A DNA stretch of 64,000 nucleotides from Bdellovibrionaceae bacterium UBA2316 (lineage in GTDB: Bacteria > Bdellovibrionota > Bdellovibrionia > Bdellovibrionales > Bdellovibrionaceae): assembly GCA_002345205.1 (NCBI GenBank), contig DDVI01000039.1, positions 1 to 64,000 of the forward strand, given 5' to 3'. A program made the translations under genes and the position numbers. Below are positions 8,893 to 18,940 of this stretch, in pieces. Within the stretch, counting starts at the first letter, position 1. Every line of letters starts with the position of its first letter. The notes beneath the pieces are model-generated. The model saw nothing but the letters and a program-made list of their open reading frames with translations, was not told the DNA's origin and did not search any database.

Positions 8893-10491
8893 CTACTGTG
8901 AGGTTTTCCAGCCCATTTCTTTCTTAATGTAGGCGTGAAGTGCATTTAAATCATCACCAATTTGTTTATCCGTGTAGCTAAGCTTGTCCTTGAAAACACG
9001 AGAGATTTCTTCAAATTTACTTAAGCCATGATCGCGATGATATAAAAACAGGTTTGATCGACGAATGTAGTAATCAGGAATGTTTAAGCACATTGTATTT
9101 TCTATGTGGAATGCAACTTCTCTCTGAAGAAGATTGTAATCGCCTTGCGGACGCATAATAAGAATGGCCTCTGGACCATAACGTTCTGCTAATTTCTTTT
9201 CCTCACCATTACGATCATGGGAAATAAATTCGCGATATCCATTTTCAGTAACTAAATCATTAATAGGTTCTAGAGTTTTGGAATTTTTAAATTCAAATCG
9301 CTTGTCGTAAGGTAAATCATTTAGCAGTAATTTTACCGCGTCTTCCGCCATCTTTCGATAGGTCGTATATTTGCCGCCAGTTACGTGCAATATTCCCATC
9401 GCGTCTTTGAAAATGAGATGTTCACGACTTGTTTTACCGGGCGTATCAGAATCATCTTTCACAAGGGGGCGAACTCCAGAATACGACGACATGATGTCAT
9501 TTACAGTTACATTAGAATTTGGAAAATAGGACTTCAATACTTGAAGCAAATAGTCGACATCAGCTTTTTCGGAGTGAACCGTTCCCGGATCTGATTGGTA
9601 ATCAGTATCCGTAGTTCCAACGATTACATAATCACCCCGAGGGATACCAAAAATAATACGACTACTTTTTTCTGCCCCCATCACTACAGCTTGATGCAAA
9701 GGCAATTTCTTTCTCGGGAAAATTAGATGTATGCCTTTTGTTGGGCGAAGGCGTTTTTTCCAGTTATTTTCAATTTGAGATCCAAAAATATCCGTCCACG
9801 GGCCTGTACAACTGATGATTTGTTTAGTACGAATTTGGATTTGCGTCTGATTTAATAAATCTACGACATCCACGATATAGTGATCCTTGCCTTTAGTGAC
9901 CCCTTGAACCTTTAAATAATTTCCTACCGCAGCACCAAATTGGGCGGCCGATCGGACGGTTTCGATTGTTAAACGATCATCATCCATGTAGGCATCATAA
10001 TAAATATAGGAACCAACAAGGTTGTTTGATTTTAATTCAGACTGTGCACTTAGGGTTTCTTTAGCTGGCAGCTTTCTATGAATTTCGGGAGCTTGGAATA
10101 AAGAAAGTACATCATACAACCACATTCCTAAGCCCATTTTAAAGAATGTAACTCGAGATTCTTTAAAAATCGGAATCATGAAACGCATCGGATGAACCAG
10201 ATGAGGAGCAATTTCAAATAATGTTTTACGCTCCGAAAGAGCCTCAAACACTAATTTAAATTCCATATTTTCAAGGTAGCGAATACCACCATGAATTAGC
10301 TTACTGGATCGAGATGACGTACCCGAAGCATAGTCACTGCCCTCAACCAGCGCGACTCTCATTCCCCGGGAACTGGCATCACGAGCCACACCAGCACCCG
10401 TAATACCACCACCAATAACCACGACATCAAAGGTTTCACGGTTCATTCGGATTATATTTTGATGTCTTTGGTCTTGGCCTAATTGGTTCAT
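8893..10491 (-). CDS. glpD: Aerobic glycerol-3-phosphate dehydrogenase
   Basis: 532 residues with the FAD-binding Rossmann signature VVVIGGGITGAGVARDASSRG at about residues 25-45, then SSRSSKLIHGGIRYLE, both typical of GlpD. It oxidises sn-glycerol 3-phosphate to dihydroxyacetone phosphate at the inner membrane and passes electrons to quinone. The downstream domain contains STSG-like HVTGGKYTTYRKMAEDAV, also family-typical. The start overlaps the GNAT-like gene by 4 nt (ATGA), so the two are co-translated. A second Met at residue 16 is a possible alternative start. No glpF or glpK lies nearby, so substrate may come from phospholipid turnover. Confidence 0.95.
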   Translation of the reverse strand: MNQLGQDQRHQNIIRMNRETFDVVVIGGGITGAGVARDASSRGMRVALVEGSDYASGTSSRSSKLIHGGIRYLENMEFKLVFEALSERKTLFEIAPHLVHPMRFMIPIFKESRVTFFKMGLGMWLYDVLSLFQAPEIHRKLPAKETLSAQSELKSNNLVGSYIYYDAYMDDDRLTIETVRSAAQFGAAVGNYLKVQGVTKGKDHYIVDVVDLLNQTQIQIRTKQIISCTGPWTDIFGSQIENNWKKRLRPTKGIHLIFPRKKLPLHQAVVMGAEKSSRIIFGIPRGDYVIVGTTDTDYQSDPGTVHSEKADVDYLLQVLKSYFPNSNVTVNDIMSSYSGVRPLVKDDSDTPGKTSREHLIFKDAMGILHVTGGKYTTYRKMAEDAVKLLLNDLPYDKRFEFKNSKTLEPINDLVTENGYREFISHDRNGEEKKLAERYGPEAILIMRPQGDYNLLQREVAFHIENTMCLNIPDYYIRRSNLFLYHRDHGLSKFEEISRVFKDKLSYTDKQIGDDLNALHAYIKKEMGWKTSQ

Positions 10492-10961
10492 TTTGTCGTC
10501 TTTACGTATATCATCTGTGAGTTCCAGGATTCCGGCTTAAATGCATTCACAGAATTGATAACACCTTGGTTGTTTAAAAAATACACGCGCTGGAAATGTT
10601 TATCGCGCGATAGTCGGTAAGCAATCTCTACCAATTCATCACGGGCCTGTAATGCGGAGTACGATAAATGCTCTACCCATAAAGACTGAGTTTGGCCATC
10701 CAGGAAAAGTAACGGTTGGGCCGTAAAGTACCCTACTAGTAAACCTTCAGATGAAAACGTTGATTTTAATTCAGGATTTCGAGCGATAAAGCTCCAGCCA
10801 AGATTAGCATAGTGCTCAAGAGATTCTTTTCTCCATCGCGAATTCCATTTAATGAATTCCCGTTCCATCTCGTTTTGTTCGATTTCGATCAATTTCTTGT
10901 TTTCGAAATCGAGTAACTCTTCGATATCTTCTTTTTGCATCACTCGGCAGTAAAAACTCAT
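10488..10961 (-). CDS. GNAT-like N-acetyltransferase family protein (divergent)
   Basis: 157 residues. The order of elements (YCRVMQKEDIEELLDFENK at the start, a central strand GLLVGYFTAQPLLFLDGQTQSLWVEHL, then a helix and YFLNNQGVINSV) resembles the acetyl-CoA-dependent GNAT fold, but the acetyl-CoA loop (Q/RxxGxG/A) is not evident, so activity is uncertain. It is translationally coupled to glpD by a 4-nt overlap and preceded by an AGAGAG ribosome site. Substrate unknown; the link to glycerol-phosphate metabolism is only positional. Confidence 0.55.
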   Translation of the reverse strand: MSFYCRVMQKEDIEELLDFENKKLIEIEQNEMEREFIKWNSRWRKESLEHYANLGWSFIARNPELKSTFSSEGLLVGYFTAQPLLFLDGQTQSLWVEHLSYSALQARDELVEIAYRLSRDKHFQRVYFLNNQGVINSVNAFKPESWNSQMIYVKTTK

Positions 10962-11013
10962 GGCTCTCTCTTGATATGGACAGTGTACTAATATTAAGCT
11001 AGGGTTTCAATTA

Positions 11014-11760
11014 ATGAAATACAAATCTTATCCCGAAACTTTTTGGAAACAGTTAAATGAAACCTTGGCGGAACTCAAGAAAAATCAGACGCCGTTAGTA
11101 GCGTTGTTTGATGCCGACGGAACCTTGTGGGACACGGACTTGGGTGAAAATTTGTTTCACTACACAATAGACAATCGTCTAGTGGAACTCCCGCCAAATC
11201 CCTGGGAACATTATCTAGAACTGAAAAAGAAAAACTCGGATCCGCGGGATGCCTATCTGTGGTTGGCCCAAATCTACAAAGGTCAAACTCTGGATCAAGT
11301 TCGTAAATGGGCCGATGATGCCCTAAAAAGTTTGCAACCATTTCCCGTTTTTGATGACCAAAGAAAACTCATCAATCTTCTTAAGAACCATCAGGTAACA
11401 ATTAAGGTAATAACCGCATCAATTGCTTGGGCCGTCGAACCTGGCGCTCGCGCTTTAGGTTTGCTGGATTCAGATGTGATTGGGGTTGAAACTCGCGTTC
11501 AGAATGGCATAGTCACAGATGAAAAAGCTGGAGTAATTACTTACAGAGGCGGCAAAGTCGAAGGCTACAAAGCTAAACATAAAGACCAACCCTTCTTGGC
11601 AGTCGGAAATTCCGAGGGCGATGTCGAACTACTAGAATTTTCCAGCCACCTGCGCCTAGCGGTCAGTGCGTCTAACCGTGAAGATAGACTTTACAAATCG
11701 GAATACCATCTGCAAGAAATTGCCAAATCAAAAAATTGGCATTTTCATCGCTTTATTTAG
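11014..11760 (+). CDS. HAD-superfamily phosphatase (phosphoserine-phosphatase-like)
   Basis: 248 residues. HAD motif I is LFDADGTLWD with nucleophile Asp33 and acid/base Asp35; motif II is VITAS; a lysine in GGKVEGYKAKH probably serves motif III; motif IV is AVGNSEGDVELLE. The long cap between motifs I and II and the overall plan resemble the SerB/HAD-IB group, so a small phosphorylated metabolite is the likely substrate. Exact specificity cannot be read. It is transcribed alone, convergent with the ABC exporter genes, with only 9 bp between stops. Confidence 0.8.
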   Translation: MKYKSYPETFWKQLNETLAELKKNQTPLVALFDADGTLWDTDLGENLFHYTIDNRLVELPPNPWEHYLELKKKNSDPRDAYLWLAQIYKGQTLDQVRKWADDALKSLQPFPVFDDQRKLINLLKNHQVTIKVITASIAWAVEPGARALGLLDSDVIGVETRVQNGIVTDEKAGVITYRGGKVEGYKAKHKDQPFLAVGNSEGDVELLEFSSHLRLAVSASNREDRLYKSEYHLQEIAKSKNWHFHRFI

Positions 11761-11769
11761 CGTTAGTTT

Positions 11770-13542
11770 TTAAAACTCTTTGTACGACTGATCGTTTAAC
11801 ATTCGCTTAAATTCAGAATCTTTGGCCGCCAGCTCTTGAGGGGACCCATCCTCGATCACTCGGCCATTCTCTAATACCAAGATACGATCGCAGCTGAATA
11901 TTGTCGACAGACGATGGGCAATCACAATTGATGTGCGATTCTGAATTAGCTTTTTAGAGGCCATTTGCAGCAAGTGCTCCATTTGCGAATCTATATTAGA
12001 CGTTGCTTCATCCAGAATAACGATTTCGGGATCGAAAATTAAAATACGTGCAAAAGATATCAACTGTTTTTCGCCTGTACTCAAATTAGCTCCGGATTCT
12101 TCTACGGGATAAGCCAGTGTACGCTGAGTTTTGGCCAAGTAATTCACTAAGCCGATTTCATCGGCGACACGATACACACGGTCTTCTGGGATACGTAATG
12201 ACCCCAATGTCAAATTTTCGAATATGGTGCCTTTAAATAAGAACAAGTCCTGCTGAACACAGTTAATTTTATGGCGTAGCTGAGTCAACGGGATAGTTTC
12301 GATGGCCTGCCCACCAATAAATAACTCGTTCGGTGTCGGAGGATACAAATTCAATAACAAATGAACCAATGTCGATTTTCCGGCCCCTGTGCGCCCCACA
12401 ACTCCCACCGACTGGCGATCCTTAATCGTCAATGATAGGTTTTTCAGCACGGTATTTGATGTCTCTTGATACTTAAAGCTCAAATTCCTAAATTCGATCG
12501 CGTTACCCAATTTTTGCGGTATGTGAGGCAAGCTATAGCCAGGCTCGATCGGCTCTTCTAACAAGCTGAACACGCGCTCGGCGCTGGTTAAACTATTTTG
12601 AAACTGTTGATATTTTTCGATGATGTCTCGGAATGGATGAACGAAATCCAGCGCGTGCAAGAAGAATGTAATCACCAAACCGACTTTGATACCGTCTTGT
12701 TGACCTAGTACCCCACTAAAGTACAAAGCACTCGCCAAGATCACACCATTGAATAAATTTAAGATCGGCATCATCAAGGCATAGTTGCGGGTCGACTGCA
12801 ACGAAACACGCTTCAAATCTGCCGACAGATCTTCAAATTGAGTCAACTTAGGTCGTGATAACTGGTACATCTGAATAATCTTCATCCCGCTCAAGCTTTC
12901 GGCAATGAACGAATTTAAAGCCGAAGTAGCAATTTTCGAAATGCGCAATGTATCTTTGATCTTATTTGTGACTTTGATTCCTAAATAGAAAAATAAAGGC
13001 GCCGTCGCTAAACAAATCACGGTTAGTTTAACTGAAATCAACATCATCGATGTCACAATTGAAATCAAAACGATCAACTGGATAAACACTTTAACCACGC
13101 CATCGCTAAAAATCTCGCCGATCTGTGAAACATCGTTTGTAGCGCGAGTTACAATTCGTCCCGTAGGAGTCTTATTAAAATACGTCATCGGAATACGCTG
13201 AATGACGAACAAAATTTTAGAACGAATATCAAGCAACACTTGGTTACCTAGTTTTTGAAATTGGTAGACTTGCAAGAATTCTAAACCTGCATTCAAGATC
13301 TCTAAAAGTGCGTAGCCAATGGTGCAGTATAATAACAAGTCCCAATCTTTCTTTACGATCGCATTATCGATCGTGTACCCGATAAAGAACGGAATGGCTC
13401 GTCCGCTCAACGCTGCCGCTAGCACTAAAAATGTAACCCAAACAAGCGTTCCTTTTCGACGAGCTAAAAAAGGACTCAGCTTTTTAAAAAGTTGTTTATA
13501 ATTTAATCGGGTAGTTTCTTTATCTTCAGCGAAATTATGCAT
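11770..13542 (-). CDS. ABC exporter half-transporter, catalytically complete subunit
   Basis: 590 residues from an ATG at 13542 (MHNFAEDKETTRLNYKQ) with GGGGG about 7 nt upstream; a longer frame opening at 13638 would overlap the previous gene by over 100 bp and is unlikely. Six membrane segments (about 25-290) precede the ATPase with Walker A GRTGAGKST, signature LSTGE (variant of LSGGQ), Walker B VILDE with catalytic Glu, and switch IAHRLSTI. The start overlaps the stop of the partner half-transporter by 8 nt. Together they should form a type IV heterodimeric exporter of the TmrAB/BmrCD/TM287-288 kind; cargo (drug, lipid or peptide) unknown. Confidence 0.92.
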   Translation of the reverse strand: MHNFAEDKETTRLNYKQLFKKLSPFLARRKGTLVWVTFLVLAAALSGRAIPFFIGYTIDNAIVKKDWDLLLYCTIGYALLEILNAGLEFLQVYQFQKLGNQVLLDIRSKILFVIQRIPMTYFNKTPTGRIVTRATNDVSQIGEIFSDGVVKVFIQLIVLISIVTSMMLISVKLTVICLATAPLFFYLGIKVTNKIKDTLRISKIATSALNSFIAESLSGMKIIQMYQLSRPKLTQFEDLSADLKRVSLQSTRNYALMMPILNLFNGVILASALYFSGVLGQQDGIKVGLVITFFLHALDFVHPFRDIIEKYQQFQNSLTSAERVFSLLEEPIEPGYSLPHIPQKLGNAIEFRNLSFKYQETSNTVLKNLSLTIKDRQSVGVVGRTGAGKSTLVHLLLNLYPPTPNELFIGGQAIETIPLTQLRHKINCVQQDLFLFKGTIFENLTLGSLRIPEDRVYRVADEIGLVNYLAKTQRTLAYPVEESGANLSTGEKQLISFARILIFDPEIVILDEATSNIDSQMEHLLQMASKKLIQNRTSIVIAHRLSTIFSCDRILVLENGRVIEDGSPQELAAKDSEFKRMLNDQSYKEF

Positions 13543-15301
13543 GCGTTTCCCCCGCTGCACCCATCTGCTGTAATTTCCACTGAGTTGAATAGAATTTAGA
13601 TTTTTCCAGCAGCTCCTCGTGGGTACCGACCGCTTCAATTTGTCCTTCCGAAAGGACGATGATTTGATCGGCTCTTATCAATGACTGAACTTTATTAGCA
13701 ACAATAATTCGAATTTGATCTTTGCTAGATTTGAACAAATGATCGCGCACATTGCTTTCCGTTTTTGTATCTAACGCACTTAGAGTGTCATCCAGCAAGA
13801 TCACATCGGGCTTAGAATACACCCCGCGAGCTAGCGTTAATCGTTGTTTCTGGCCACCAGATAACTGAACTCCTTTTTCGCCGACAAATGTTTCTAGTCC
13901 GCGCTCCAAGTTCTTTAAATCTTTATCAAAATCAATCATAGAAATGACGGAACTTAACTGCAGTTCATTGCTACTTGCCGACAAGATCACATTATTCCGA
14001 ATAGTGGCGCTAAACAAAAACGGCTCCTGTGGAACCATTTTTACAAACTTCCATAGTTCTGATTTTGCAAACTGGGTATAGTCCTCACCGTTAACTAAAA
14101 TCTGTCCTGAATAGTTTCCTAAATAGTCTACTAATAAATGAAGCAGTGTTGACTTACCCGACCCAACCGGGCCCGTGACACCAATGAATTGGCCTTTTTT
14201 GATATCTAAATTAATATTTTTTAGAACATCAATATCGCCATATTTAAATCCCACATTTTTTAGCTCGATGGAATTTATCGACGACAGATGAGTAGACTGC
14301 GTTTCCGCAAACAATTCAGGAAATTCGATAGGCTCTTCTAAAAGGGTACGAATCCGTTCAAATGCGCTACGGCCCTTTTGCATTTGCGATAGTCCATACC
14401 CCAGCGCCGAGAACGGCCAAATGATTTTATTGATGTATCTTTGAAAAGCCACAAAGGTTCCTAGCGTAACAATCCCATTGATAATGTCACCGCCCCCAAT
14501 ATAGAGCAAGATCACAGTACCTGTAGCCACTGCCGCTTGCATAAGGGGATTAAATAAAGAATCGACTCGATTCAGTTGATTCGATTTATCCAGATACTCT
14601 TTGCTGATCTCCTGATACTTTTCAGAACGCTGGGATTCCATCGAAAATATTTTTATGATCTTTACACCCGACACTAATTCTTGGGTAAAACTAGTTAATC
14701 GCGCTAACATCCCTTGCTGTTCTTTTGAAAGCGCACCGATACGTTTAGTAATGGCGTGAATAAAGAACGGGACGACGGCTATAAATATTAAACTTTTCCA
14801 CGTCCAACTTGGGCTTAAATAAATCATGGCTGGAACAATCATGATAATTAGACTGATACCATCAATTAAAATCAATAAGCCCGGACCGATACCATTTCTA
14901 AAGAATTGAACATCATTGGTAATTAGACTCATCATTTCGCCAACGGAGTTTTTAGTGTAAAAGCGAGGCCCCATTTGTGAGTAATGATGAAAGACTCGAT
15001 TGCGAAGCTCATCAGCCGCTGAGGTATGGTAGTCACTCCAGAAAATACGCCAACCGTAGCGGGTGCTTGCTAACAAAAACATTAAAACAAAGAATAACCC
15101 AGCGGTCTTTAGAAGTTCGGTCGGTTCAAAATTTCCTGCAGAAATTGTATCGATGGCAACCTTTAGAACTAAAGGTGTCGCAGAATCTAGGGCATTGGTT
15201 GCTAGCAGAAGCGCTAACCCAATGCCGAAAGACTTTTTATTTTTGTGTATGAAATAGCGTAAAGGACTCTTAAGAAGTTTATCGTTCAAAGCTTCTTGCA
15301 A
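13535..15301 (-). CDS. ABC exporter half-transporter, subunit with degenerate ATPase site
   Basis: 588 residues from a TTG; a second TTG at 15289 is possible, because the first lies inside the end of pepA. Membrane domain at about 20-310, then ATPase with Walker A GPVGSGKST and signature LSGGQ. Walker B reads VILLDD, so the catalytic glutamate is replaced by Asp, and the switch histidine is replaced by Asn in VANKVQS. Heterodimeric exporters typically have one such inactive site paired with one active site, and the next gene supplies the active half. It overlaps pepA by 23 nt (or 11 nt with the second start), which indicates one operon. Confidence 0.92.
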   Translation of the reverse strand: MQEALNDKLLKSPLRYFIHKNKKSFGIGLALLLATNALDSATPLVLKVAIDTISAGNFEPTELLKTAGLFFVLMFLLASTRYGWRIFWSDYHTSAADELRNRVFHHYSQMGPRFYTKNSVGEMMSLITNDVQFFRNGIGPGLLILIDGISLIIMIVPAMIYLSPSWTWKSLIFIAVVPFFIHAITKRIGALSKEQQGMLARLTSFTQELVSGVKIIKIFSMESQRSEKYQEISKEYLDKSNQLNRVDSLFNPLMQAAVATGTVILLYIGGGDIINGIVTLGTFVAFQRYINKIIWPFSALGYGLSQMQKGRSAFERIRTLLEEPIEFPELFAETQSTHLSSINSIELKNVGFKYGDIDVLKNINLDIKKGQFIGVTGPVGSGKSTLLHLLVDYLGNYSGQILVNGEDYTQFAKSELWKFVKMVPQEPFLFSATIRNNVILSASSNELQLSSVISMIDFDKDLKNLERGLETFVGEKGVQLSGGQKQRLTLARGVYSKPDVILLDDTLSALDTKTESNVRDHLFKSSKDQIRIIVANKVQSLIRADQIIVLSEGQIEAVGTHEELLEKSKFYSTQWKLQQMGAAGETHA

Positions 15302-16793
15302 TCTCTACGAACGTTCTGATCATCGCGCCGCTTGCGCCTTTTTTAGGGCAGTATTTCAAACGGTTACCAACTGACCAGCCAGTACCAGCGATGTCAAAGT
15401 GAGCCCATGGAATGCCCTCTTCTACGAATTGTTCCAAGAATGCCGCGGCTGTCGCAGAACCGGCACCTTTACCTGCCGAAATGTTCGATAGATCAGCGTA
15501 TGTGCCTTTCATATCTTGAACATGGAAGTCAGTAAGAGGCATATTCCAAACCCATTCACCAGAAGCTTTAGCAGCTTCTTCGATGGTCTTTTTCAATTTT
15601 TCATTACGTGTGAAATAACCCGTGTGCGTGTTACCAAGGGCGATTACCATTGCGCCTGTAAGCGTCGCTGCATCGATAACGATTTCTGGTTTTTGTTCGC
15701 ATGCGTACACAAGCGCATCGCTTAGGATCAAACGACCTTCTGCATCTGTATTATTAACTTCAAATGTCTTTCCGTTACGTGCTGTGTGGATATCACCCGG
15801 CTTAGTCGCCGAAGGACCCGGCATGTTTTCAGTTGCGGGCACGATACCCATAACGTTTACTTTTAATTTCAATTTAGCTACAGCAAGAACGGTTGCAATT
15901 ACGTTCGCACCACCGCACATATCGTATTTCATTTCTTCCATGTTCGCCGATGGCTTAATACTGATACCGCCACAGTCGAACGTTAAACCTTTACCTACGA
16001 AAATAACCGGTTTTTTACCTTTAGCTGCACCATTGTACTCTAGTACGATAAAACGTGGCTCTTGATCTGAACCCATGGAAACGCCAAGCAAACCACCCAT
16101 TCTTTCTTTTTTGATGCGGGCTTTATCCCAAACAGTGGCTTTTACCTTAACTTCTTTAGCCGCTTCTACAGTTTTCTTAGCCAAAATATCTGGAGTCATT
16201 AAATTTCCAGGCATGTCTCCAAGGAAACGAGCGAAATTTACAGTATCCGCCAAAGCTAAACCTTCAGAGAAGGCTTTTTTAATACCCGCATTTTTAGCCT
16301 CTTTAAGAACAATATGGAAAAGAACGTCTGTCGATTTCTTGTCTTTTTTAGATTTTAACTGATTAAATTCATAAGATGTTAATACTAAGCCTTCAACCAA
16401 AGCTTGGATATTGTCTTCGCTTTTCAGCTTTGCCGCCAAAGAATCCATATCGATAAACGCTTCGTCCACTTTCAATTGTTTTACGTAATCGTGAATCGAC
16501 GCCGCTGTAGAGCGGAAGGATTCATGAGTTAATTCTTTTAACGAACCCAGACCAACAACCAAAAGATGACGGCATGAAGCATGTGCGAATTCTCTAAATA
16601 AGACTGCCTCTCCCACTTTGCCAGAAATTGATTTTTCTTCTAAGTTTGTCTCAAGTTGTTTCGCGACAGATTTATTATGCAACACTGGTGTTTTATCTTT
16701 ATCGTCATTTAAACTAGAGAATAAGACTAAAACTGTGTTTGATTTTGAGCTGATAGCTGACTCAAGGTCTTGAGAAATTAGATCGATTGTCAT
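15279..16793 (-). CDS. pepA: Leucyl aminopeptidase (M17 family)
   Basis: 504 residues. The catalytic C-terminal half carries the M17 signature NTDAEGRLILSDAL and metal ligands in FVGKGLTFDCGGISIKPS, with the Lys and Asp of that motif. M17 enzymes are hexameric two-metal (Zn/Mn) exopeptidases that remove N-terminal residues in the cytoplasm; some also bind DNA. The gene heads a minus-strand unit with the two ABC half-transporters, so peptide or amino-acid handling could be linked to export, though this is inference. Confidence 0.95.
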   Translation of the reverse strand: MTIDLISQDLESAISSKSNTVLVLFSSLNDDKDKTPVLHNKSVAKQLETNLEEKSISGKVGEAVLFREFAHASCRHLLVVGLGSLKELTHESFRSTAASIHDYVKQLKVDEAFIDMDSLAAKLKSEDNIQALVEGLVLTSYEFNQLKSKKDKKSTDVLFHIVLKEAKNAGIKKAFSEGLALADTVNFARFLGDMPGNLMTPDILAKKTVEAAKEVKVKATVWDKARIKKERMGGLLGVSMGSDQEPRFIVLEYNGAAKGKKPVIFVGKGLTFDCGGISIKPSANMEEMKYDMCGGANVIATVLAVAKLKLKVNVMGIVPATENMPGPSATKPGDIHTARNGKTFEVNNTDAEGRLILSDALVYACEQKPEIVIDAATLTGAMVIALGNTHTGYFTRNEKLKKTIEEAAKASGEWVWNMPLTDFHVQDMKGTYADLSNISAGKGAGSATAAAFLEQFVEEGIPWAHFDIAGTGWSVGNRLKYCPKKGASGAMIRTFVEIARSFER

Positions 16794-16851
16794 TTATGAC
16801 TCCGTGGTTCAAAGCTGGTTGAAATTAGACCTTTAGTCGTATCATAGTTAA

Positions 16852-16881
16852 TTGATTCTTCAAGGCCTTTTTAAATAAAGT
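16852..16881 (+). promoter_or_regulatory. Possible sigma-70 promoter for clpPX
   Basis: TTGATT at 16852-16857 and TAAAGT at 16876-16881 are separated by 18 bp, about 75 bp before the clpP start. A small hairpin (AACAC ... GTGTT) lies at about 16918-16934 in the leader. Match quality is moderate. Confidence 0.3.
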
Positions 16882-16957
16882 AGTTCTAAAATTGTCCGAT
16901 AGAGATTCAAGATAACGAACACTTCAAGGGTGTTTAAAAATTACCAGGAGAACCACT

Positions 16958-17563
16958 GTGGCACTAATTCCTTATGTGATAGAGCAGACATCTAAAGGCG
17001 AACGCTCTTATGACATTTACTCACGCCTACTAAAAGACCGAATTATTATTCTCGGATCAGCTGTAACTGATGATGTGGCCAATGCAATCATCGCACAGAT
17101 GCTCTTTTTAGAAGTGGATAATCCAGAAAAGGACATTCATTTGTATATCAATTCGCCTGGTGGAAGTGTATCGAGCGGTTTAGCTCTTTACGATATTATG
17201 CAATTTGTAAAGTGCGATGTGGCGACGTATTGCATGGGTATGGCGGCCAGCATGGGTTCCCTTTTATTAACAGCGGGCGCTAAGGGAAAACGGTATTCTC
17301 TACCGAACACTCGAATCATGATCCATCAACCTCACTTGGGTGGTGGCGGACTAGGTGGCCAGGTAACGGATATCGAAATCCATGCACGTGAGTTAGTAAA
17401 AACAAAAGAAAAGCTGACTAAGATTTATCAAAATCACACTAATCAAAGCTACGAAAAACTTTTCGCAGCAATGGAACGTGACAATTTTATGAGTCCTCAA
17501 GAAGCAAAAGAATTTGGTTTGGTCGACCACATTGTTGAACCAAGAAAATTAATCAAAGGATAA
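16958..17563 (+). CDS. clpP: ATP-dependent Clp protease proteolytic subunit
   Basis: 201 residues, standard ClpP length. The serine protease triad motifs are intact: [14 protein letters not shown] around the catalytic Ser, [10 protein letters not shown] with the catalytic His, and the Asp in GLVDHI. ClpP forms a tetradecameric chamber that degrades proteins unfolded by ClpX. The GTG start is preceded by CAGGAG. clpX follows after 4 nt, so the two are one operon. Trigger factor, often next to clpP, is not upstream here. Confidence 0.97.
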   Translation: MALIPYVIEQTSKGERSYDIYSRLLKDRIIILGSAVTDDVANAIIAQMLFLEVDNPEKDIHLYINSPGGSVSSGLALYDIMQFVKCDVATYCMGMAASMGSLLLTAGAKGKRYSLPNTRIMIHQPHLGGGGLGGQVTDIEIHARELVKTKEKLTKIYQNHTNQSYEKLFAAMERDNFMSPQEAKEFGLVDHIVEPRKLIKG

Positions 17564-17567
17564 TTGA

Positions 17568-18866
17568 ATGTCGTCTTCAACAGCACAAGGCAGTTTACGC
17601 TGTAGTTTTTGCGGAAAAGGCCAGAAGGAAGTTAAAAAACTGATCGCCGGCCCTGGTGTCTACATTTGTGATGAGTGTATTGATCTATGTAATGACATCA
17701 TCGACGAGGAAAAAGAGCGCGAGACATCATCAAAAGGTGTATTCAAGGTTCCAAAGCCTCTAGATATTAAAACGCACTTAGATGATTTTGTTATCGGCCA
17801 ACAACAAGCAAAGAAATCTTTGTCAGTTGCTGTACACAATCATTATAAAAGAATTAACAACATCAGCACCAGCAAAAAAGGCAACGATATCGAATTACAA
17901 AAATCGAATATCATGCTTATCGGACCAACCGGTTCTGGTAAAACATTGTTAGCGCAAACAATCGCTAAGATTCTAAATGTTCCATTCGCGATGGCCGATG
18001 CAACGACTCTGACGGAAGCCGGCTATGTCGGTGAAGACGTAGAAAACGTAGTGTTAAATTTATTACAAGCTGCTGATTACGACGTAGAACGCGCGCAAAA
18101 AGGCGTTATCTACATCGACGAGATTGATAAAATCTCTAGAAAATCAGAAAACCCTTCAATCACTCGGGACGTTTCGGGTGAGGGCGTTCAGCAAGCATTA
18201 TTGAAAATCTTGGAAGGCACTGTCGCAAACTTACCTCCAAAAGGTGGTCGTAAACACCCTCAACAAGAATTTATCCAAGTGGATACTTCAAATATCTTGT
18301 TCATCTGCGGTGGCGCATTCGTAGGTTTGGAAAAAATCATCGAAGGCCGTACGTCAAACAGAACAATGGGTATCGCTGCGGATATAAAAACAGGTAAAGA
18401 AAAAGATGAATCAATCAATATTCTACAAAGCGTTGAGCCAGACGATTTAGTTCGTTTCGGTATGATCCCTGAATTTATCGGTCGTTTACCGGTGATGGCA
18501 GTCCTTGATCCATTATCTGAAGAGGCTTTGATCGATATCTTGATCCGTCCAAAAAATGCGATCACGAAGCAGTATCAGAAGCTATTTACATATGAAGGCA
18601 TTGATTTAAAATTCACGGATAAAGCTCTGAAAGCGATCGCCCAAACGGCCATCAAACGCCGCACAGGTGCACGTGGTCTAAGAGCGGTTCTTGAAACAGC
18701 GATGCTTGATATCATGTTCGATGTTCCATCAAAAACTAACTTAAAAGAGGTTTTGATCGACGATACTGTGATTACATCAAAAGGCGCACCCGGATTAATC
18801 TTCAAAACAGAAGAAGAAATCAAAAAAGCCAAAGCGGAAAAATCAGATCCTGCTGAAAGCGCTTAG
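17568..18866 (+). CDS. clpX: Clp protease ATP-binding subunit ClpX
   Basis: 432 residues. An N-terminal zinc finger (CSFCGKGQ, later CDECIDLC) recruits substrates. The AAA+ core has Walker A GPTGSGKT, pore loop GYVGEDVEN, Walker [11 protein letters not shown] and sensor regions. It unfolds tagged proteins and threads them into ClpP. One oddity: where other ClpX proteins have an IGF tripeptide in the ClpP-docking loop, this one reads RTMGIAADI at about residues 265-273, so the motif is changed to MGI by my alignment. A strong intrinsic terminator follows the stop. Confidence 0.97.
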   Translation: MSSSTAQGSLRCSFCGKGQKEVKKLIAGPGVYICDECIDLCNDIIDEEKERETSSKGVFKVPKPLDIKTHLDDFVIGQQQAKKSLSVAVHNHYKRINNISTSKKGNDIELQKSNIMLIGPTGSGKTLLAQTIAKILNVPFAMADATTLTEAGYVGEDVENVVLNLLQAADYDVERAQKGVIYIDEIDKISRKSENPSITRDVSGEGVQQALLKILEGTVANLPPKGGRKHPQQEFIQVDTSNILFICGGAFVGLEKIIEGRTSNRTMGIAADIKTGKEKDESINILQSVEPDDLVRFGMIPEFIGRLPVMAVLDPLSEEALIDILIRPKNAITKQYQKLFTYEGIDLKFTDKALKAIAQTAIKRRTGARGLRAVLETAMLDIMFDVPSKTNLKEVLIDDTVITSKGAPGLIFKTEEEIKKAKAEKSDPAESA

Positions 18867-18890
18867 TTTCTAACAAATGTTTCAAAACAA

Positions 18891-18924
18891 AAAATCCCGG
18901 CCTAATAAGCCGGGATTTTTTTTG
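18891..18924 (+). terminator. Intrinsic terminator of clpPX
   Basis: ATCCCGGC at 18894-18901 pairs with GCCGGGAT at 18909-18916 around a 7-nt loop, extended by A/T pairs and followed by eight or more T. It lies 25 nt after the clpX stop and ends 16 nt before the next frame begins. Confidence 0.9.
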
Positions 18925-18940
18925 CCAATCGAGCGCCCGA

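Noticed and set aside
13543..13638. Longer N-terminus of the second ABC half-transporter
   Set aside because: Would overlap the previous gene by over 100 bp; the ATG at 13542 has a ribosome site and gives the usual start of the membrane domain.
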